This document shows positions 20,899-30,716 of a stretch of 64,000 bases of DNA, in pieces. Origin of the DNA: Novosphingobium sp. RL4. GTDB lineage: Bacteria > Pseudomonadota > Alphaproteobacteria > Sphingomonadales > Sphingomonadaceae. The stretch's first letter is position 1, and each line of letters opens with the position of its first letter. The notes below the pieces were generated by a model that saw only the letters and a list, made by a program, of their open reading frames with translations, made no database searches and was not told the origin of the DNA. Position numbers and translations under genes: made by a program. The stretch is from NCBI RefSeq assembly GCF_035658495.1, contig NZ_CP141944.1, positions 956,001 through 1,020,000 of the forward strand, in the 5' to 3' direction.

Positions 20899-20937
20899 AA
20901 AAAGGGGCCTCGCGCGGATTGCGCGAGGCCCCTTTTT
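20899..20937. terminator. bidirectional intrinsic terminator
   Basis: A GC-rich 12-bp stem (20904-20915 with 20921-20932) and 5-base loop, flanked by five A on the left and five T on the right. It sits between convergent lptG and the desaturase gene and should work in both directions. Confidence 0.93.
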
Positions 20938-20958
20938 CTTTCTTGTCCCAACGGACGA

Positions 20959-22050
20959 TCAGCGCGTTCGCATGGTGCTTTGGATCAGGCGTCCGACCAG
21001 CGGCATCAGGCCGGGGTAGTTCGCCTTCGCGTAAGTGGAATCGGTTCCCAGTTGCCGGGCAAGGCGGCGATGGGCTTCGGCCAGCGAGTGATATGGCATC
21101 GAGGGCAGGAGATGATGCAGCGCATGATAGCGCAGGCCCACCGGCGCCCAAAGTTCGGAGAACTTCGCGGGGGGCGGAACGTTCACCGAATCGAGGTACT
21201 GCGCGGTCACCGTCATGGCGTCGCCGTCGTTCTCCCAGAGGTGAGCGACAAGGGTGCGGACCTGGTTGAGGAATGCGGTGAGTGAAACCACGCAGAGCGC
21301 GATCAGCAGCGGGCGCCAGCCATATGCGGCGCTTGCGGCAAGCACGGCGATGGCCCAGGCCGAACAGCCAACTTCCTGCCAGAAGACCATGCGAGCGAAC
21401 TTGCCCTCAGCGGGCCGCCGGCGGAACTGCGGGTTGATGGCGAGCGCGGACGCACGCTCCCACACGAGCTTGCGCAGCGGCGGGATCACGGCGCCCAGCG
21501 GCACCAGCACAGCCGAGCGGATCAGCAGCGCCACCGGCAGCAGGATCGCGGTCAGCGCGAAGACCGGCAGGCTCCAGGGCTTCATCAGCGCCAGCGGCAG
21601 GTACTCAGGGTCCTCCACCGTGCCATAGCGCGTGCGGGTATGGTGGATGGTGTGCACGTTCTCGTACATCAGAGACGGCGTGAGCAGCGGTATGCCGACC
21701 AGCAGGTTCCAGCCGAAGCGGAAGCCGGGCAGGGCATCGCGGTGAATATGGCTCAGTTCGTGAATGAACAGCAGCGCCCGGTAGAGTCCCAGCGCCGCCA
21801 GCAGGCCACAGCCGAGCGCCGCCCAGGTGTTGTCCACCAGGATTGCACCGGCCAGCGCACCATAGCCGACCGCGGCCGAGGCCAGCATGTCGGGCCAGTA
21901 GATTTCGGGCCGCGCGGCCGAGATGTCGCGGGTCAGTTCGACTGCCGCGCGCAGCATCGCCTTGTCGTCGGGAATCTCCGACGAACGCGGGCGAGCAGCA
22001 GCTTCGCGCGGTGCGGTGGGTGACAGGTCGATGGCTTCCTGGGCAATCAT
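20959..22050 (-). CDS. membrane fatty acid desaturase
   Basis: A 363-residue integral-membrane di-iron desaturase. The three histidine boxes are present: HELSHIHRD, HTIHHTRT and HALHHLLP. Membrane segments surround them (ASAAVGYGALAGAILV, ALTAILLPVALLI, LIALCVVSLTAFL). Regiospecificity and substrate cannot be told by eye; fatty acid desaturase or carotenoid-type hydroxylase are both possible, the former more likely. ATG 22050 gives a sensible N-terminus; the ORF extends to 22287 but overlaps the divergent gene's promoter. Confidence 0.88.
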   Translation of the reverse strand: MIAQEAIDLSPTAPREAAARPRSSEIPDDKAMLRAAVELTRDISAARPEIYWPDMLASAAVGYGALAGAILVDNTWAALGCGLLAALGLYRALLFIHELSHIHRDALPGFRFGWNLLVGIPLLTPSLMYENVHTIHHTRTRYGTVEDPEYLPLALMKPWSLPVFALTAILLPVALLIRSAVLVPLGAVIPPLRKLVWERASALAINPQFRRRPAEGKFARMVFWQEVGCSAWAIAVLAASAAYGWRPLLIALCVVSLTAFLNQVRTLVAHLWENDGDAMTVTAQYLDSVNVPPPAKFSELWAPVGLRYHALHHLLPSMPYHSLAEAHRRLARQLGTDSTYAKANYPGLMPLVGRLIQSTMRTR

Positions 22051-22234
22051 ACAATCGGGTCCAAAGTTCAGGGCGGGCCCGAAAGATCGGTGCAAGCCCA
22101 AAGTCTCGGGGCAAAATTGGCCCCGGTGCGTGTTTTGCAGCGGCACTGCCGTGCGGTCCTGCTTGACAAGGTGACGGGACCGACCGCAGGTCGCGATCCA
22201 AGCATTCCCCATATAGCGGAACAAAGGCAGGATC

Positions 22235-23401
22235 GTGGCCAACGCCGAACTAGTCATCACACCCGTTTCCAGCAAGGCCGACCGCATCGCCTTTGTCGAT
22301 TACGCTTATCGGCACAATGCGGCAGATCAAAACTGGGTACCCAACCTGCGCTCGGAAGAGATTTCCAAGTTCACGCCGGGCAAGAACCCCTTTTGGGACC
22401 ATGCGCGCGGCCAGCTTTTCCTGGCAAAGCGCGGTGGTGCCGTCGTCGGGCGCATTTCGGCGCATATCGATGAACTGGCGCTGAAACAGCCGCCTGAGCA
22501 GGGCATGGGGCCGGGAACCGGCAACTGGGGCGCCATCGAGGCGGACGATGAGGCGGTTGCGAGACTGCTTATCGAAACGGCCGAGAACTGGCTGCGCGAG
22601 CAGGGCATGACCCGGGTTCTGGCGCCGATGAACCTTTCGGTCTGGGAAGAGCCCGGCCTTCAGGTGCGCGGGTTCGATCATCCGCCGATGGTGATGATGG
22701 CGCACCACGATTCGGCCTATCAGCCATGGATCGAGGGTGCGGGCTATGACCGGGTGAAGACCCTGTTCACCTACGATCTGGACGTGACGAAGAATTTCCC
22801 CCCGCTGATCCAGCGCATCGTCTCCTCGGGCGAGAAGAACGCCAAGATCCGCATCCGCGAAGTGGATCCCAGTCGATTCGACGAGGAAGCGGCGCTGATC
22901 TGCGACATCCTCAACGATGCCTGGTCGGACAACTGGGGCTTCGTGCCCTTCACTGACCGCGAGATCGCCTACACCGGAAAGGCGCTCAAGCCGCTGGTTC
23001 ATCCCGAACTGATTCGGATCGCCGAATACGAAGGTGAGCCTGTGGCATTCATGATGACCTGGCCCGATCTCAACCAGGCACAGAAGCGGCTGAACGGCAC
23101 CAAGGGCAAGCCGTCGATCCTCGGGCTCATCAAGTTGCTGCTCTGGCTGCGCAAGCCGAAGCCGGCCGACATGCGCGTGCCGCTGATGGGCGTGCGCAAG
23201 AAGCTGCAATCCTCGCGTCTGGCCAGCCAGCTCGCCTTCATGATGATCGAGTACATCCGCCGGTCGGCCACGGCGAAGTTCGGCGCCAGGCGCGGCGAGA
23301 TCGGCTGGGTTCTCGAAGACAACCAGGGGATGGTCGCCATTGCAGGGGCCATCGACAGCAAGGTGAACCGCGAATACGCGATCTACGAAAAGGCACTCTG
23401 A
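22235..23401 (+). CDS. GNAT-fold acyltransferase-like protein
   Basis: A 388-residue cytosolic protein that opens with GTG at 22235, preceded by a weak AGG site. It has two acetyltransferase-like regions: an N-terminal one (GQLFLAKRGGAVVGRISAHID, then RVLAPMNLSVWEEPGL) and a C-terminal one with IRIAEYEGEPVAFMMTWPDLNQ. Similar proteins in alphaproteobacteria are annotated as N-acetyltransferase or, without good reason, dATP pyrophosphohydrolase. The substrate is unknown. It is divergent from the desaturase gene. Confidence 0.75.
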   Translation: MANAELVITPVSSKADRIAFVDYAYRHNAADQNWVPNLRSEEISKFTPGKNPFWDHARGQLFLAKRGGAVVGRISAHIDELALKQPPEQGMGPGTGNWGAIEADDEAVARLLIETAENWLREQGMTRVLAPMNLSVWEEPGLQVRGFDHPPMVMMAHHDSAYQPWIEGAGYDRVKTLFTYDLDVTKNFPPLIQRIVSSGEKNAKIRIREVDPSRFDEEAALICDILNDAWSDNWGFVPFTDREIAYTGKALKPLVHPELIRIAEYEGEPVAFMMTWPDLNQAQKRLNGTKGKPSILGLIKLLLWLRKPKPADMRVPLMGVRKKLQSSRLASQLAFMMIEYIRRSATAKFGARRGEIGWVLEDNQGMVAIAGAIDSKVNREYAIYEKAL

Positions 23402-23437
23402 AACGGGCGGCGCGGTTGCCGGGCCGTGCGCCGGGGC

Positions 23438-23776
23438 TTATTGCTGCGGCGCAGGCTCGGCGGCGGCGGCTTCCACTTCGGCGGCGGCAGCGGCTGCGGC
23501 ATTGGCCGTGTCGTCCTCGGGCAGGGCTGCTTCCGTGGCGCTGCTGCGCGGGAATGCCGAGCCGGAGCCCGAGTAGGTCGGCGCCGCCAGCGGCGATTGC
23601 GAACGCACGGTATCGTAAGGCAGCATGTCGTCGCTGACGGAGCGGGGCAGGAGCTTCGCGCCGCTGGCGGCCTTTTCGCTTGGCGCGTCCTGCTGGTTGC
23701 AGCCGCCCAGGGCGGTGCCAGCGGTCAGGGCGAGTGTCAGTGCGGCCTTGGGCAGCATCCGGGAAAGACGGGTCAT
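23438..23776 (-). CDS. small putative lipoprotein after lipB
   Basis: A 112-residue protein with an N-terminal signal and a lipobox-like [10 protein letters not shown], which would make Cys 26 the lipidated residue. The rest is low-complexity, Ala- and Glu-rich, ending [11 protein letters not shown], with no catalytic motif. Its ATG overlaps the lipB stop in an ATGA arrangement, so it is probably co-translated with lipB, though the two functions have no evident connection. Confidence 0.65.
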   Translation of the reverse strand: MTRLSRMLPKAALTLALTAGTALGGCNQQDAPSEKAASGAKLLPRSVSDDMLPYDTVRSQSPLAAPTYSGSGSAFPRSSATEAALPEDDTANAAAAAAAEVEAAAAEPAPQQ

Positions 23777-24456
23777 GCTGGCTGCTCCGGTGGGCATGGG
23801 CGGTCTAGCGCGGCGAGGAAGGCGGGCGCGCGGGCGATCAGGGCTTCGTCCCAGGTCGCGAACTCCACCGTGCGTCCAAGGCGCGCAAGGCTGGTGACGC
23901 CGAACTCGTCGATCCCGCAAGGAACGATGCCGGTGAAATGCGACAGGTCGGGTCGGATGTTCACCGCGAAGCCGTGCATCGTCACCCATTTGCGGATGCG
24001 CACGCCGATCGCGCCGATCTTGGCCTCGCGCCCGTCCACGTCCTGGGTCCAGATGCCGATCCGGCCTTCGCTGCGGAAGCTTTCGACTCCGAAATCCTTC
24101 AGCGTTTCGATCACCCAGCCTTCGAGCCCATGGACGAAGCCGCGTGCGTCGCGGGCGCGTTTGCGCAGGTCCAGCAGGACATAGGCCACGCGCTGGCCCG
24201 GCCCATGATAGGTATAGCGCCCGCCGCGACCGGCCTCCACGACCTCGAAGCGCGGATCGAGCAGTTCGGTCAGGTCGGCGCTGGTGCCGGCCGTGTAGAC
24301 GGGAGGGTGTTCGAGCAGCCATACCAGTTCGCGCGCCTCTCCGGCGGCGATCCGGGCGTTGCGCTCGGTCATTTCGTCAAGCGCGGCGCGGTAGGGCACG
24401 GGTTCGGCGCTGATCCGCAGTTCGATATCACCGGGAAGCGTGTCGGGAAAAGTCAT
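23773..24456 (-). CDS. lipB: octanoyl-[ACP]:protein octanoyltransferase LipB
   Basis: Transfers octanoyl from ACP to lipoyl domains, the first step of lipoic acid assembly. The 227-residue product has the family signature [12 protein letters not shown], the catalytic Lys in [18 protein letters not shown] and the acyl-accepting Cys in GIVPCGI. ATG 24456 was chosen over the TTG that opens the frame at 24492. LipA is not in the window. Confidence 0.95.
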   Translation of the reverse strand: MTFPDTLPGDIELRISAEPVPYRAALDEMTERNARIAAGEARELVWLLEHPPVYTAGTSADLTELLDPRFEVVEAGRGGRYTYHGPGQRVAYVLLDLRKRARDARGFVHGLEGWVIETLKDFGVESFRSEGRIGIWTQDVDGREAKIGAIGVRIRKWVTMHGFAVNIRPDLSHFTGIVPCGIDEFGVTSLARLGRTVEFATWDEALIARAPAFLAALDRPCPPEQPA

Positions 24457-24549
24457 GCCGCGTTGCGTGGCGTCATTCCCTGCGGTTATCAAGTCACTTT
24501 GAGGCGCCGCGCTAACATGGCGCCCTCGAACGGCGTATCAGGAGCATCT

Positions 24550-25362
24550 ATGAGGTTCGACAGCAACAAGGCCTGGAGCCAGGCGTCCCTGGCGGTTTCC
24601 GCCAATCGGGAGGTGGTTCTGGCACTGGCGGGCGTCTTCTTCCTGCTGCCGCAACTCGTTTTCGCGATCTTCTTCCCGCAGCCGGAAATGGGCTCGGGGC
24701 TGAGCGAGACGCAGGTCGTCGAAGCGGTGAGGGCCTATTGGAACTCGGTGCTGCCGGTGATGATCCCGGTCGCCCTGCTTCAGGCGCTGGGCACGCTTTC
24801 GCTGCTCTGCCTGCTCGACACCGATCGCCGCCCGACGGTGGGAGAGGCGATTCGCTCCGGCCTGAAGGGCCTGCTGCCCTACCTGCTGGCGCAGATCGTG
24901 GCCGGACTGGCGCTGGCCATGGTCGCCATGGTCGTCGGCGGCGTTCTGGGCGTGGCGGGCGGGAAGGCCGGTGCGGCCATCGGCCTCGGCCTTGCGCTGA
25001 TTCTCGCCATCGCGATCGGCGTGCGCCTGTCGGTGACGGCGCCGGTCGTCGCCGTCGAAAAGACGCTCAACCCGATCGCGGCGCTGGCTCGATCCTGGGC
25101 CCTGACCAAGGGGAACACGGGCAGATTGCTCGGCTTCTACGCCCTGCTGATGCTGGCGATGATGGTGCTGATGATCTTCGCCAATGTCCTGACGCTGCCG
25201 ATCGCCTTGCTGGCTCCGGCCGAAGTGGCGCGCGTTGCGGGAGCAGTGCTCGAATCGATCCTGGCAACGATCATGGCGCTCTATTTCGTTGCGGTGATCG
25301 GGCAGGTGCATCGCCAGCTTGCCGGCCCTTCGCCCGAGCGGATAGCGGGCACGTTCGAATAA
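24550..25362 (+). CDS. multi-pass membrane protein (YciC / GDPD-membrane-domain-like)
   Basis: A 270-residue protein with about six membrane helices, among them VLALAGVFFLLPQLVFAIFF, VMIPVALLQALGTLSLLCLL and LLGFYALLMLAMMVLMIF. The segment SVTAPVVAVEKTLNPIAALARSWALTKGN, with its conserved P..A..RSW..T.G pattern, is typical of the membrane domain found in glycerophosphodiester phosphodiesterase-associated and YciC-like proteins. No catalytic domain is attached. The start has AGGAG eight bases upstream. Role unknown, probably envelope-related. Confidence 0.75.
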   Translation: MRFDSNKAWSQASLAVSANREVVLALAGVFFLLPQLVFAIFFPQPEMGSGLSETQVVEAVRAYWNSVLPVMIPVALLQALGTLSLLCLLDTDRRPTVGEAIRSGLKGLLPYLLAQIVAGLALAMVAMVVGGVLGVAGGKAGAAIGLGLALILAIAIGVRLSVTAPVVAVEKTLNPIAALARSWALTKGNTGRLLGFYALLMLAMMVLMIFANVLTLPIALLAPAEVARVAGAVLESILATIMALYFVAVIGQVHRQLAGPSPERIAGTFE

Positions 25363-25372
25363 GCCGAAAACG

Positions 25373-25404
25373 AAAAAGGCCGGCGCCATGGCGCCGGCCT
25401 TTTT
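25373..25404. terminator. bidirectional intrinsic terminator
   Basis: A 10-bp GC stem (25378-25387 with 25390-25399) with only two unpaired bases, flanked by A5 and T5. It lies between the convergent membrane-protein and methyltransferase genes. Confidence 0.93.
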
Positions 25405-25441
25405 GTGTGAGGAGGCAGGAAGCGCGCCGCAGGGCGCTGCC

Positions 25442-26074
25442 TCAATCCTCGTCCTTCCAGCCCCAGAACAGGAAGCAGGGGGGGACGTTGATCGGCTCCA
25501 TGCCGTTGTCGATCCGCGTGAAGTGGCGGGCCATGAATTCGCGCGCCTTGGGCGTGAACTGATAGACCAGGAACGCGCCGCCCTTGCGGATGACGCGGTA
25601 GGTTGCCGAAGCGATCGCCGGACCGACACCGTCGGGCAGGGTCGAGAACGGCAGGCCCGACAGCACGTAGTCCGCCTTTTCGTGGCCATGGGCGCGCACG
25701 ATATCTTCCACGTCGGCGGCCGATCCGAGCACCGCGATGAAGCGGCTGTCCGTGATCGTGCGGCGCAGATAGTCGATGAACAGCGGGTTCGTGTCGATCA
25801 CGATCAGCTGCCCGTCGCGACCGAGGCGGTCCAGCACCGGGCGGCAGAACGTGCCGACGCCGGGGCCGTATTCGACGAAGAGCTTGCAGTTGGCCCAGTC
25901 GACTGGACCCAGCATGCGGTTGATCGTGAAACGCGAGGACGGGACGATCGAGCCGACCATCACGGGATTGCGCAGGAAGCCTTCAATGAACACGCCCCAT
26001 GGTCCGAGGCTGTGTTTGATCTTCCGCTTGATCCGCTGGGGCAGCGCCTCTCGGGCAAGCTCGGTACTGGTCAT
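25442..26074 (-). CDS. SAM-dependent methyltransferase (phospholipid/ornithine-lipid N-methyltransferase-like)
   Basis: A 210-residue class I methyltransferase. The SAM motif is EYGPGVGTF at about residues 68-76, followed by an acidic residue at IVIDTNPLF and the post-I segment YVLSGLPFSTLPDG. The N-terminal FIEGFLRNPVMVGSIVPSS and the GLPF motif are typical of the rRNA-dimethylase-like family that contains PmtA-type phospholipid N-methyltransferases and OlsG. Activity on a membrane lipid is therefore likely but not proven. Confidence 0.8.
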   Translation of the reverse strand: MTSTELAREALPQRIKRKIKHSLGPWGVFIEGFLRNPVMVGSIVPSSRFTINRMLGPVDWANCKLFVEYGPGVGTFCRPVLDRLGRDGQLIVIDTNPLFIDYLRRTITDSRFIAVLGSAADVEDIVRAHGHEKADYVLSGLPFSTLPDGVGPAIASATYRVIRKGGAFLVYQFTPKAREFMARHFTRIDNGMEPINVPPCFLFWGWKDED

Positions 26075-26176
26075 GCTGGCGGAAGCTCTCGCTTAGTTGT
26101 CGTCCGGCGAAGGGCGATTCGGTGACAGATCGGGGCCGATATTGCAAGCAAGCGTCGGCCCAATGTTACGGGGGAG

Positions 26177-26517
26177 TTACAGAATCTCGTGGACCTTTTC
26201 CTGCGGACGGCACAGCCGCACGCCCTTGTCGGTCTCCACCAAAGGACGCTCGATCAGGACGGGCTCCGCAGCCATGGCGGCCAGAACGGTGCCGTCGTCG
26301 GCATCGGGGAGGCCGCGCTCCGCTGCATCGGTGCCGCGCATGCGCAGGCCCTGCTGCGGCGAAATCCCGGCGTCCCTGTAGAGCTGGCCAAGCTTTTCCG
26401 CCGAGGGCGGGTTCTTCAGATACTCGATCACTTCCACTTCGGCGCCGGGCGTTTCCTGAAGGATCGCCAGCGTCTTGCGCGAGGTGCCGCAATTGGGGTT
26501 GTGCCAGATGGTCGCCT

Positions 26518-26521
<4 letters not shown>
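26177..26521 (-). CDS. ArsC/Spx-family protein (arsenate reductase-like)
   Basis: A 114-residue thioredoxin-fold protein of the ArsC family. The N-terminal HNPNCGTSRKTLAIL holds the CxxS-type active Cys (CGTSR), and the C-terminal VLIERPLVETDKGVRLCRP carries the conserved Arg/Pro turn. No ArsR or ArsB lies nearby, so arsenate reduction is only the family guess. The GTG start (26519-26521) has AGGAG upstream and overlaps the stop of the [2Fe-2S] gene (GTGA), implying co-translation. Confidence 0.85.
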
Positions 26522-27090
<569 letters not shown>

Positions 27091-27151
27091 CGGCCCTCCT
27101 TATGCGCGCACGCGGCAATGCGCCAGTGCGGCATGTGCGGCGGAACGGTGC

Positions 27152-27886
27152 TCATGCACGGCCTGTCGCCAGTGCCCGCGCCCAATCGCCGCGCCCGGCC
27201 GCCAGCGCATCCTCCGCTGCCGACTGCCAGTCGTAGGCCACGGCAACCAGCTCGGCGCGCCATTCCCCCTCCGCGCGCTCGATCACGGCATAGCGCGCAT
27301 GGGGCGATCCGCTTTCCATCACGTGCGGATAGGGGTGGTCATCGTCGTAGGCGGGCAGGCCCACGGAGCCGGGATTGACGACCTGACGTCCGTCGGCAAG
27401 GCGGACGCTGCGCGGCAGGTGCGTGTGCCCGCAAAGGATCATGGCGGCATCGAGGCCGGCAACGCGGGCTTCCACTTCCGCCATCGTGGCCTGACGGCAG
27501 CCGCCCGGCTCCACGGTTTCCAGCAGATATTGCAGGTCGCTGCCGGGCGATCCGTGGCAGGCGTAGAGGTCTTCCTCCAGCCAGAGCGTATCCGGCAGCG
27601 CAGCCAGCCATGCACGGTGGTGGTCTTCCAGCCTTGCATCGGCGTGCGCGTCCGACAGGCCCATGCGTTCGCGCGGCAGTTCGAGCAATTGCCGTTCGTG
27701 ATTGCCGCGAATCGTCTCGAGGCCGAGCGCCATCAGGCGTTCGGCGGTCCGGGCGGGCTGGAGCGGGCCGCTCAGGATGTCGCCCAGATTGACGATGCGC
27801 GTGATGCCGCGTGCCGTCACGTCCTCCAGCACGGCATCGAGCGCGCGCAGGTTGCCGTGGATGTCCGAGAGGACCGCCAGGCGCAT
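27152..27886 (-). CDS. calcineurin-like metallophosphoesterase (YfcE/MJ0936-like)
   Basis: A 244-residue cytosolic phosphoesterase with the full metal motif set: SDIHGN at residues 7-12, NLGDILSGP, RGNHE and CGHTHLP, plus NPGSVGLP. The substrate is unknown; the family includes cyclic and nucleotide phosphodiesterases. Its ATG shares one base with the TonB-receptor stop, so it is coupled to that receptor. Confidence 0.88.
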   Translation of the reverse strand: MRLAVLSDIHGNLRALDAVLEDVTARGITRIVNLGDILSGPLQPARTAERLMALGLETIRGNHERQLLELPRERMGLSDAHADARLEDHHRAWLAALPDTLWLEEDLYACHGSPGSDLQYLLETVEPGGCRQATMAEVEARVAGLDAAMILCGHTHLPRSVRLADGRQVVNPGSVGLPAYDDDHPYPHVMESGSPHARYAVIERAEGEWRAELVAVAYDWQSAAEDALAAGRGDWARALATGRA

Positions 27887-29913
27887 CAGCGCAGGGCTAC
27901 CCGCACGCCTGCCCAGAATGTGCGCGGCGTGCCAAGGTCGATGGAGCCGTCCTGATTGCGGGTCACGATGTCCTCGTCGGTCAGGTTTTCGGCGCGCAGC
28001 ACCAGCGAGACCGGGCCTGTGACAGGTACTTGCACATAACCGTCAAGCGTGGTCGCGGCGGGGAGGACGTAGCTCTGGAGGTCGTCCTCGTATTGCGCGC
28101 CGACATGACGCAGCGTGGCCGCGAAGCGCCAGCCATCGGCCGGCAGCCAGGCCAGCGTCGCGCTGGCGGCGAACCTGGGGACTTGCGCCGGGCGTTTTCC
28201 GTCAAGGTCGGGATCCTGCGCCCTGACCTTGGCGTCGGTCCATGCCAGCGAACCGTCGAACCTGACCTTGCCGAGATCGAGTGCGGCCGCCGCTTCCAGT
28301 CCGCGTGCATGGACGGAATCGACATTTTGCCGCTCGCGCTGGTTGGTGGCCACGGTGACGTTGGCGATGGCATCCTTCACCTTGTTGTCGAAGGCCGTGA
28401 GCGAAAGCGTCAGCGCTTCGAACGGATGGATGTCCACGCCCGCCTCGTAACCGCGCAGGCGTTCGGGCTTGAGGTCGGGGTTGGCCTGGGTCGTTACCGG
28501 GAAGACCACGAAGGGGCGGTAGAGTTCGTTGAGCGTGGGCAGGCGCATGCCGGTATAGGCCGCGGCGCGCAGGCTGACGGCCTTGCCCGCGTTCCAGACG
28601 AGCCCGCCCCGCGCATTGCCCATCCAGCCGGAGCGATCGGCATAGGCGCTGTCCTGCGTCACCGCGCCTGCGGGGCTGACCGAACGGTAGAAGCCGTTCC
28701 GGATCGTCCAGCGGTCCGCCCGTCCCCCGGCGGTGATGACGAGGTCGCCCAGCGTCCAGTCATCCTCGATGTAGAACCCGAGGTCGGACTGGTTGCCGCC
28801 CGCACGGCGCACGGCCGTGAAGGCGCCGGTTGCGTTGTACGGCAGTTCGAGCAGGTGGCCTTCGGTCAGCCTCAGGTCGGTGCCGATGCGCAGGACATGA
28901 TCCTTGCCCACCGGCGGGCGCAGTTCGGCCTTGCCGCCTATCGCCGTGGTCGGCGTGCGGCGCTGGTCGAGCGTTTTCCTGAAGGTGCTGGAACTGATGA
29001 CGACGTTCGAGAAATCCTGCGCCTGGACGTAGCCCAGCACATCGAACTGCCAGTCTCCCCGGCCGACCAGACGGAGCGAGGCCTGCTGCCCGTCGGAGGT
29101 GGAATCGGCGCCCTTGAAGCGCAGGCTGCGGGTATCGCCATACGCGAGGGCGGATGCCTGAAGTTCCACGTCCGCGTTCAGCGGTGCCACGGCCCGCAGC
29201 GATGCCGACCAGCTGTCATAGGCGGCGCGCGACGATGCGGGCACGCGCTGGCTGGCGGGGGTCGTCCAGAAACCTTCGCCCCGGTCCCACTGCACGCTGG
29301 CCACGAGGTAGCCCGCGCCGAGTTTGGGTGCGGCACTGGCCGACGCCTGTGTCTCGCCCCGGTCGTTGACGAGCGCGATGCCCTGAAGCGCGCCGATCTG
29401 GTCCGGCCCGGCGCTGGTCATCTCGATGGTTCCGGCGACGGCGCCGGCTCCGAATGCTCCGGAACCGCCGCCGCGCGTCACCCGGATCGAGGAGAGTCGT
29501 TCGGGGGCGATGGCGCTGAAGGGGATGTAGCCGAAGAACGGGTTCGCCACGGGCACGCCGTCAAGCAATACCAGCGTCCGGCTCGACGCATTGCCGCCGA
29601 GCGCGCGCAAGGTTGCGCCTTGCGACGAGGGGTTGGCCGAGCGGCTGTCCGAGCGGCGGAATTGCGCGAAGCCCGCCACCGAGTTGAGTACGTCCTCAAT
29701 CCGTCCCGAGGCGCTGGCGATCACCGCGTCGCGCTCGATCGTTTCCACGTCGTAGGCAGGTGTCGCCGGGCCGGATTCCAGGCCGTGGCCGGTGACGATG
29801 ATCGGCCCGGCAGGCTCCGCGTTTTCATCGGCAAGAGCAGGCGCGGCAAGCAGCAGCAGCGGACAGCCGGCAAGCAGGCCGCCCACGAGCCGGAAGGAGC
29901 GTTGATACGTCAT
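27886..29913 (-). CDS. TonB-dependent outer-membrane receptor (BtuB-like)
   Basis: A 675-residue receptor with a signal peptide (first 28 residues), a TonB box-like IIVTG near residue 38, a plug domain (IEDVLNSVAGFAQFR, LDGVPVANPFFGYIPFSAI, IRVTRGGGSGAFGAGAVAGTIEM) and a 22-strand barrel ending in the usual aromatic-rich pattern, here FWAGVRVALR. Tyr- and Asn-rich repeats of the siderophore class are few; size and plug resemble BtuB/vitamin-type receptors. The cargo is unknown. It lies between an FAH-family gene and a phosphoesterase gene in one operon. Confidence 0.9.
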   Translation of the reverse strand: MTYQRSFRLVGGLLAGCPLLLLAAPALADENAEPAGPIIVTGHGLESGPATPAYDVETIERDAVIASASGRIEDVLNSVAGFAQFRRSDSRSANPSSQGATLRALGGNASSRTLVLLDGVPVANPFFGYIPFSAIAPERLSSIRVTRGGGSGAFGAGAVAGTIEMTSAGPDQIGALQGIALVNDRGETQASASAAPKLGAGYLVASVQWDRGEGFWTTPASQRVPASSRAAYDSWSASLRAVAPLNADVELQASALAYGDTRSLRFKGADSTSDGQQASLRLVGRGDWQFDVLGYVQAQDFSNVVISSSTFRKTLDQRRTPTTAIGGKAELRPPVGKDHVLRIGTDLRLTEGHLLELPYNATGAFTAVRRAGGNQSDLGFYIEDDWTLGDLVITAGGRADRWTIRNGFYRSVSPAGAVTQDSAYADRSGWMGNARGGLVWNAGKAVSLRAAAYTGMRLPTLNELYRPFVVFPVTTQANPDLKPERLRGYEAGVDIHPFEALTLSLTAFDNKVKDAIANVTVATNQRERQNVDSVHARGLEAAAALDLGKVRFDGSLAWTDAKVRAQDPDLDGKRPAQVPRFAASATLAWLPADGWRFAATLRHVGAQYEDDLQSYVLPAATTLDGYVQVPVTGPVSLVLRAENLTDEDIVTRNQDGSIDLGTPRTFWAGVRVALR

Positions 29914-29920
29914 CTATCGG

Positions 29921-30613
29921 TCAGGCCGGTTCGATCGCCAGAACGACGGGCTCCAGCCCTTCCACGCGGCCTTCGAGCCGATCTCCCGGCGCCACCGGAC
30001 CGACGCCGGCGGGTGTGCCGGTGTAGATGAGGTCGCCGGGCGCGAGGTGATAGAGGCGTGAAAGGTCGGCGATGAGTTCCGGCAGGCTCCAGATCATTTC
30101 GGAGAGCGGCGCATCCTGCTTCGTCTCGCCGTTCCGGGCGAGGGTGATGCGTTGTTCGCCGGGGGCGCCGAATGCCGCAGCCGGGGTGATCGGGGCAATC
30201 ACCGCACCGTTTTCGAAGTCCTTGCCGGTGTCCCAGGGGTAGCCCTTGGCCTTGGCGGCGTTCTGAAGGTCGCGCCGGGTCATGTCGAGGCCGCAGGCAT
30301 AGCCGTAGACGAGCGCCATGGCCTGTTCGGCGGGAATCTCGAAGCCGTGGCCGCCGATGGCGACGACGAGTTCCATCTCGTAGTGGCAGTCCTGCGTTCC
30401 CGGCGGATAGGCGATCGCGCTGCCCGAGGCGCAGATGGCGGCGGGCGCCTTGGTGAACCAGATCGGCGCTTCGCGGTCCACCGCGTTGCCCAGTTCGCGC
30501 GCATGGGCGGCGTAGTTGCGGCCGACGCAGAACACGCGGCGCACCGGATAACGCGCTTCCTCACCGACGACGGGGACGCTGGGCACTTCGGGCAGTTCGA
30601 ACAGCAGGCTCAC
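29921..30613 (-). CDS. fumarylacetoacetate hydrolase family protein
   Basis: A 230-residue acylpyruvase/fumarylpyruvate hydrolase-like enzyme. Motifs: FCVGRNYAAHARELG, the metal-binding DCHYEMELVVAIGG (E-x-E) and GYACGLDMTRRDLQ, and the C-terminal DLIYTGTPAGVGPVAPGD. GTG 30611-30613 is the start because GGAGG lies about nine bases upstream; the ORF extends to 30769 without support. It may act on a 2,4-diketo acid, as in gentisate breakdown, but no other pathway gene is here. The TonB receptor starts seven bases after its stop. Confidence 0.88.
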   Translation of the reverse strand: MSLLFELPEVPSVPVVGEEARYPVRRVFCVGRNYAAHARELGNAVDREAPIWFTKAPAAICASGSAIAYPPGTQDCHYEMELVVAIGGHGFEIPAEQAMALVYGYACGLDMTRRDLQNAAKAKGYPWDTGKDFENGAVIAPITPAAAFGAPGEQRITLARNGETKQDAPLSEMIWSLPELIADLSRLYHLAPGDLIYTGTPAGVGPVAPGDRLEGRVEGLEPVVLAIEPA

Positions 30614-30716
30614 TCGCGATTTCCTCCCTGGTTGCGGCGGAGGCATAGAGCGCGATGGCGTGCGGGGAAAGCGCAACCGGCTTGCCGTCCCCTGCGAAGC
30701 GCTTACATTTGCCGGT

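Noticed and set aside
27811-30030. Plus-strand open frame of 739 codons across the TonB receptor
   Set aside because: Shadow of the receptor gene; no ribosome site, no signal and no recognisable segment.
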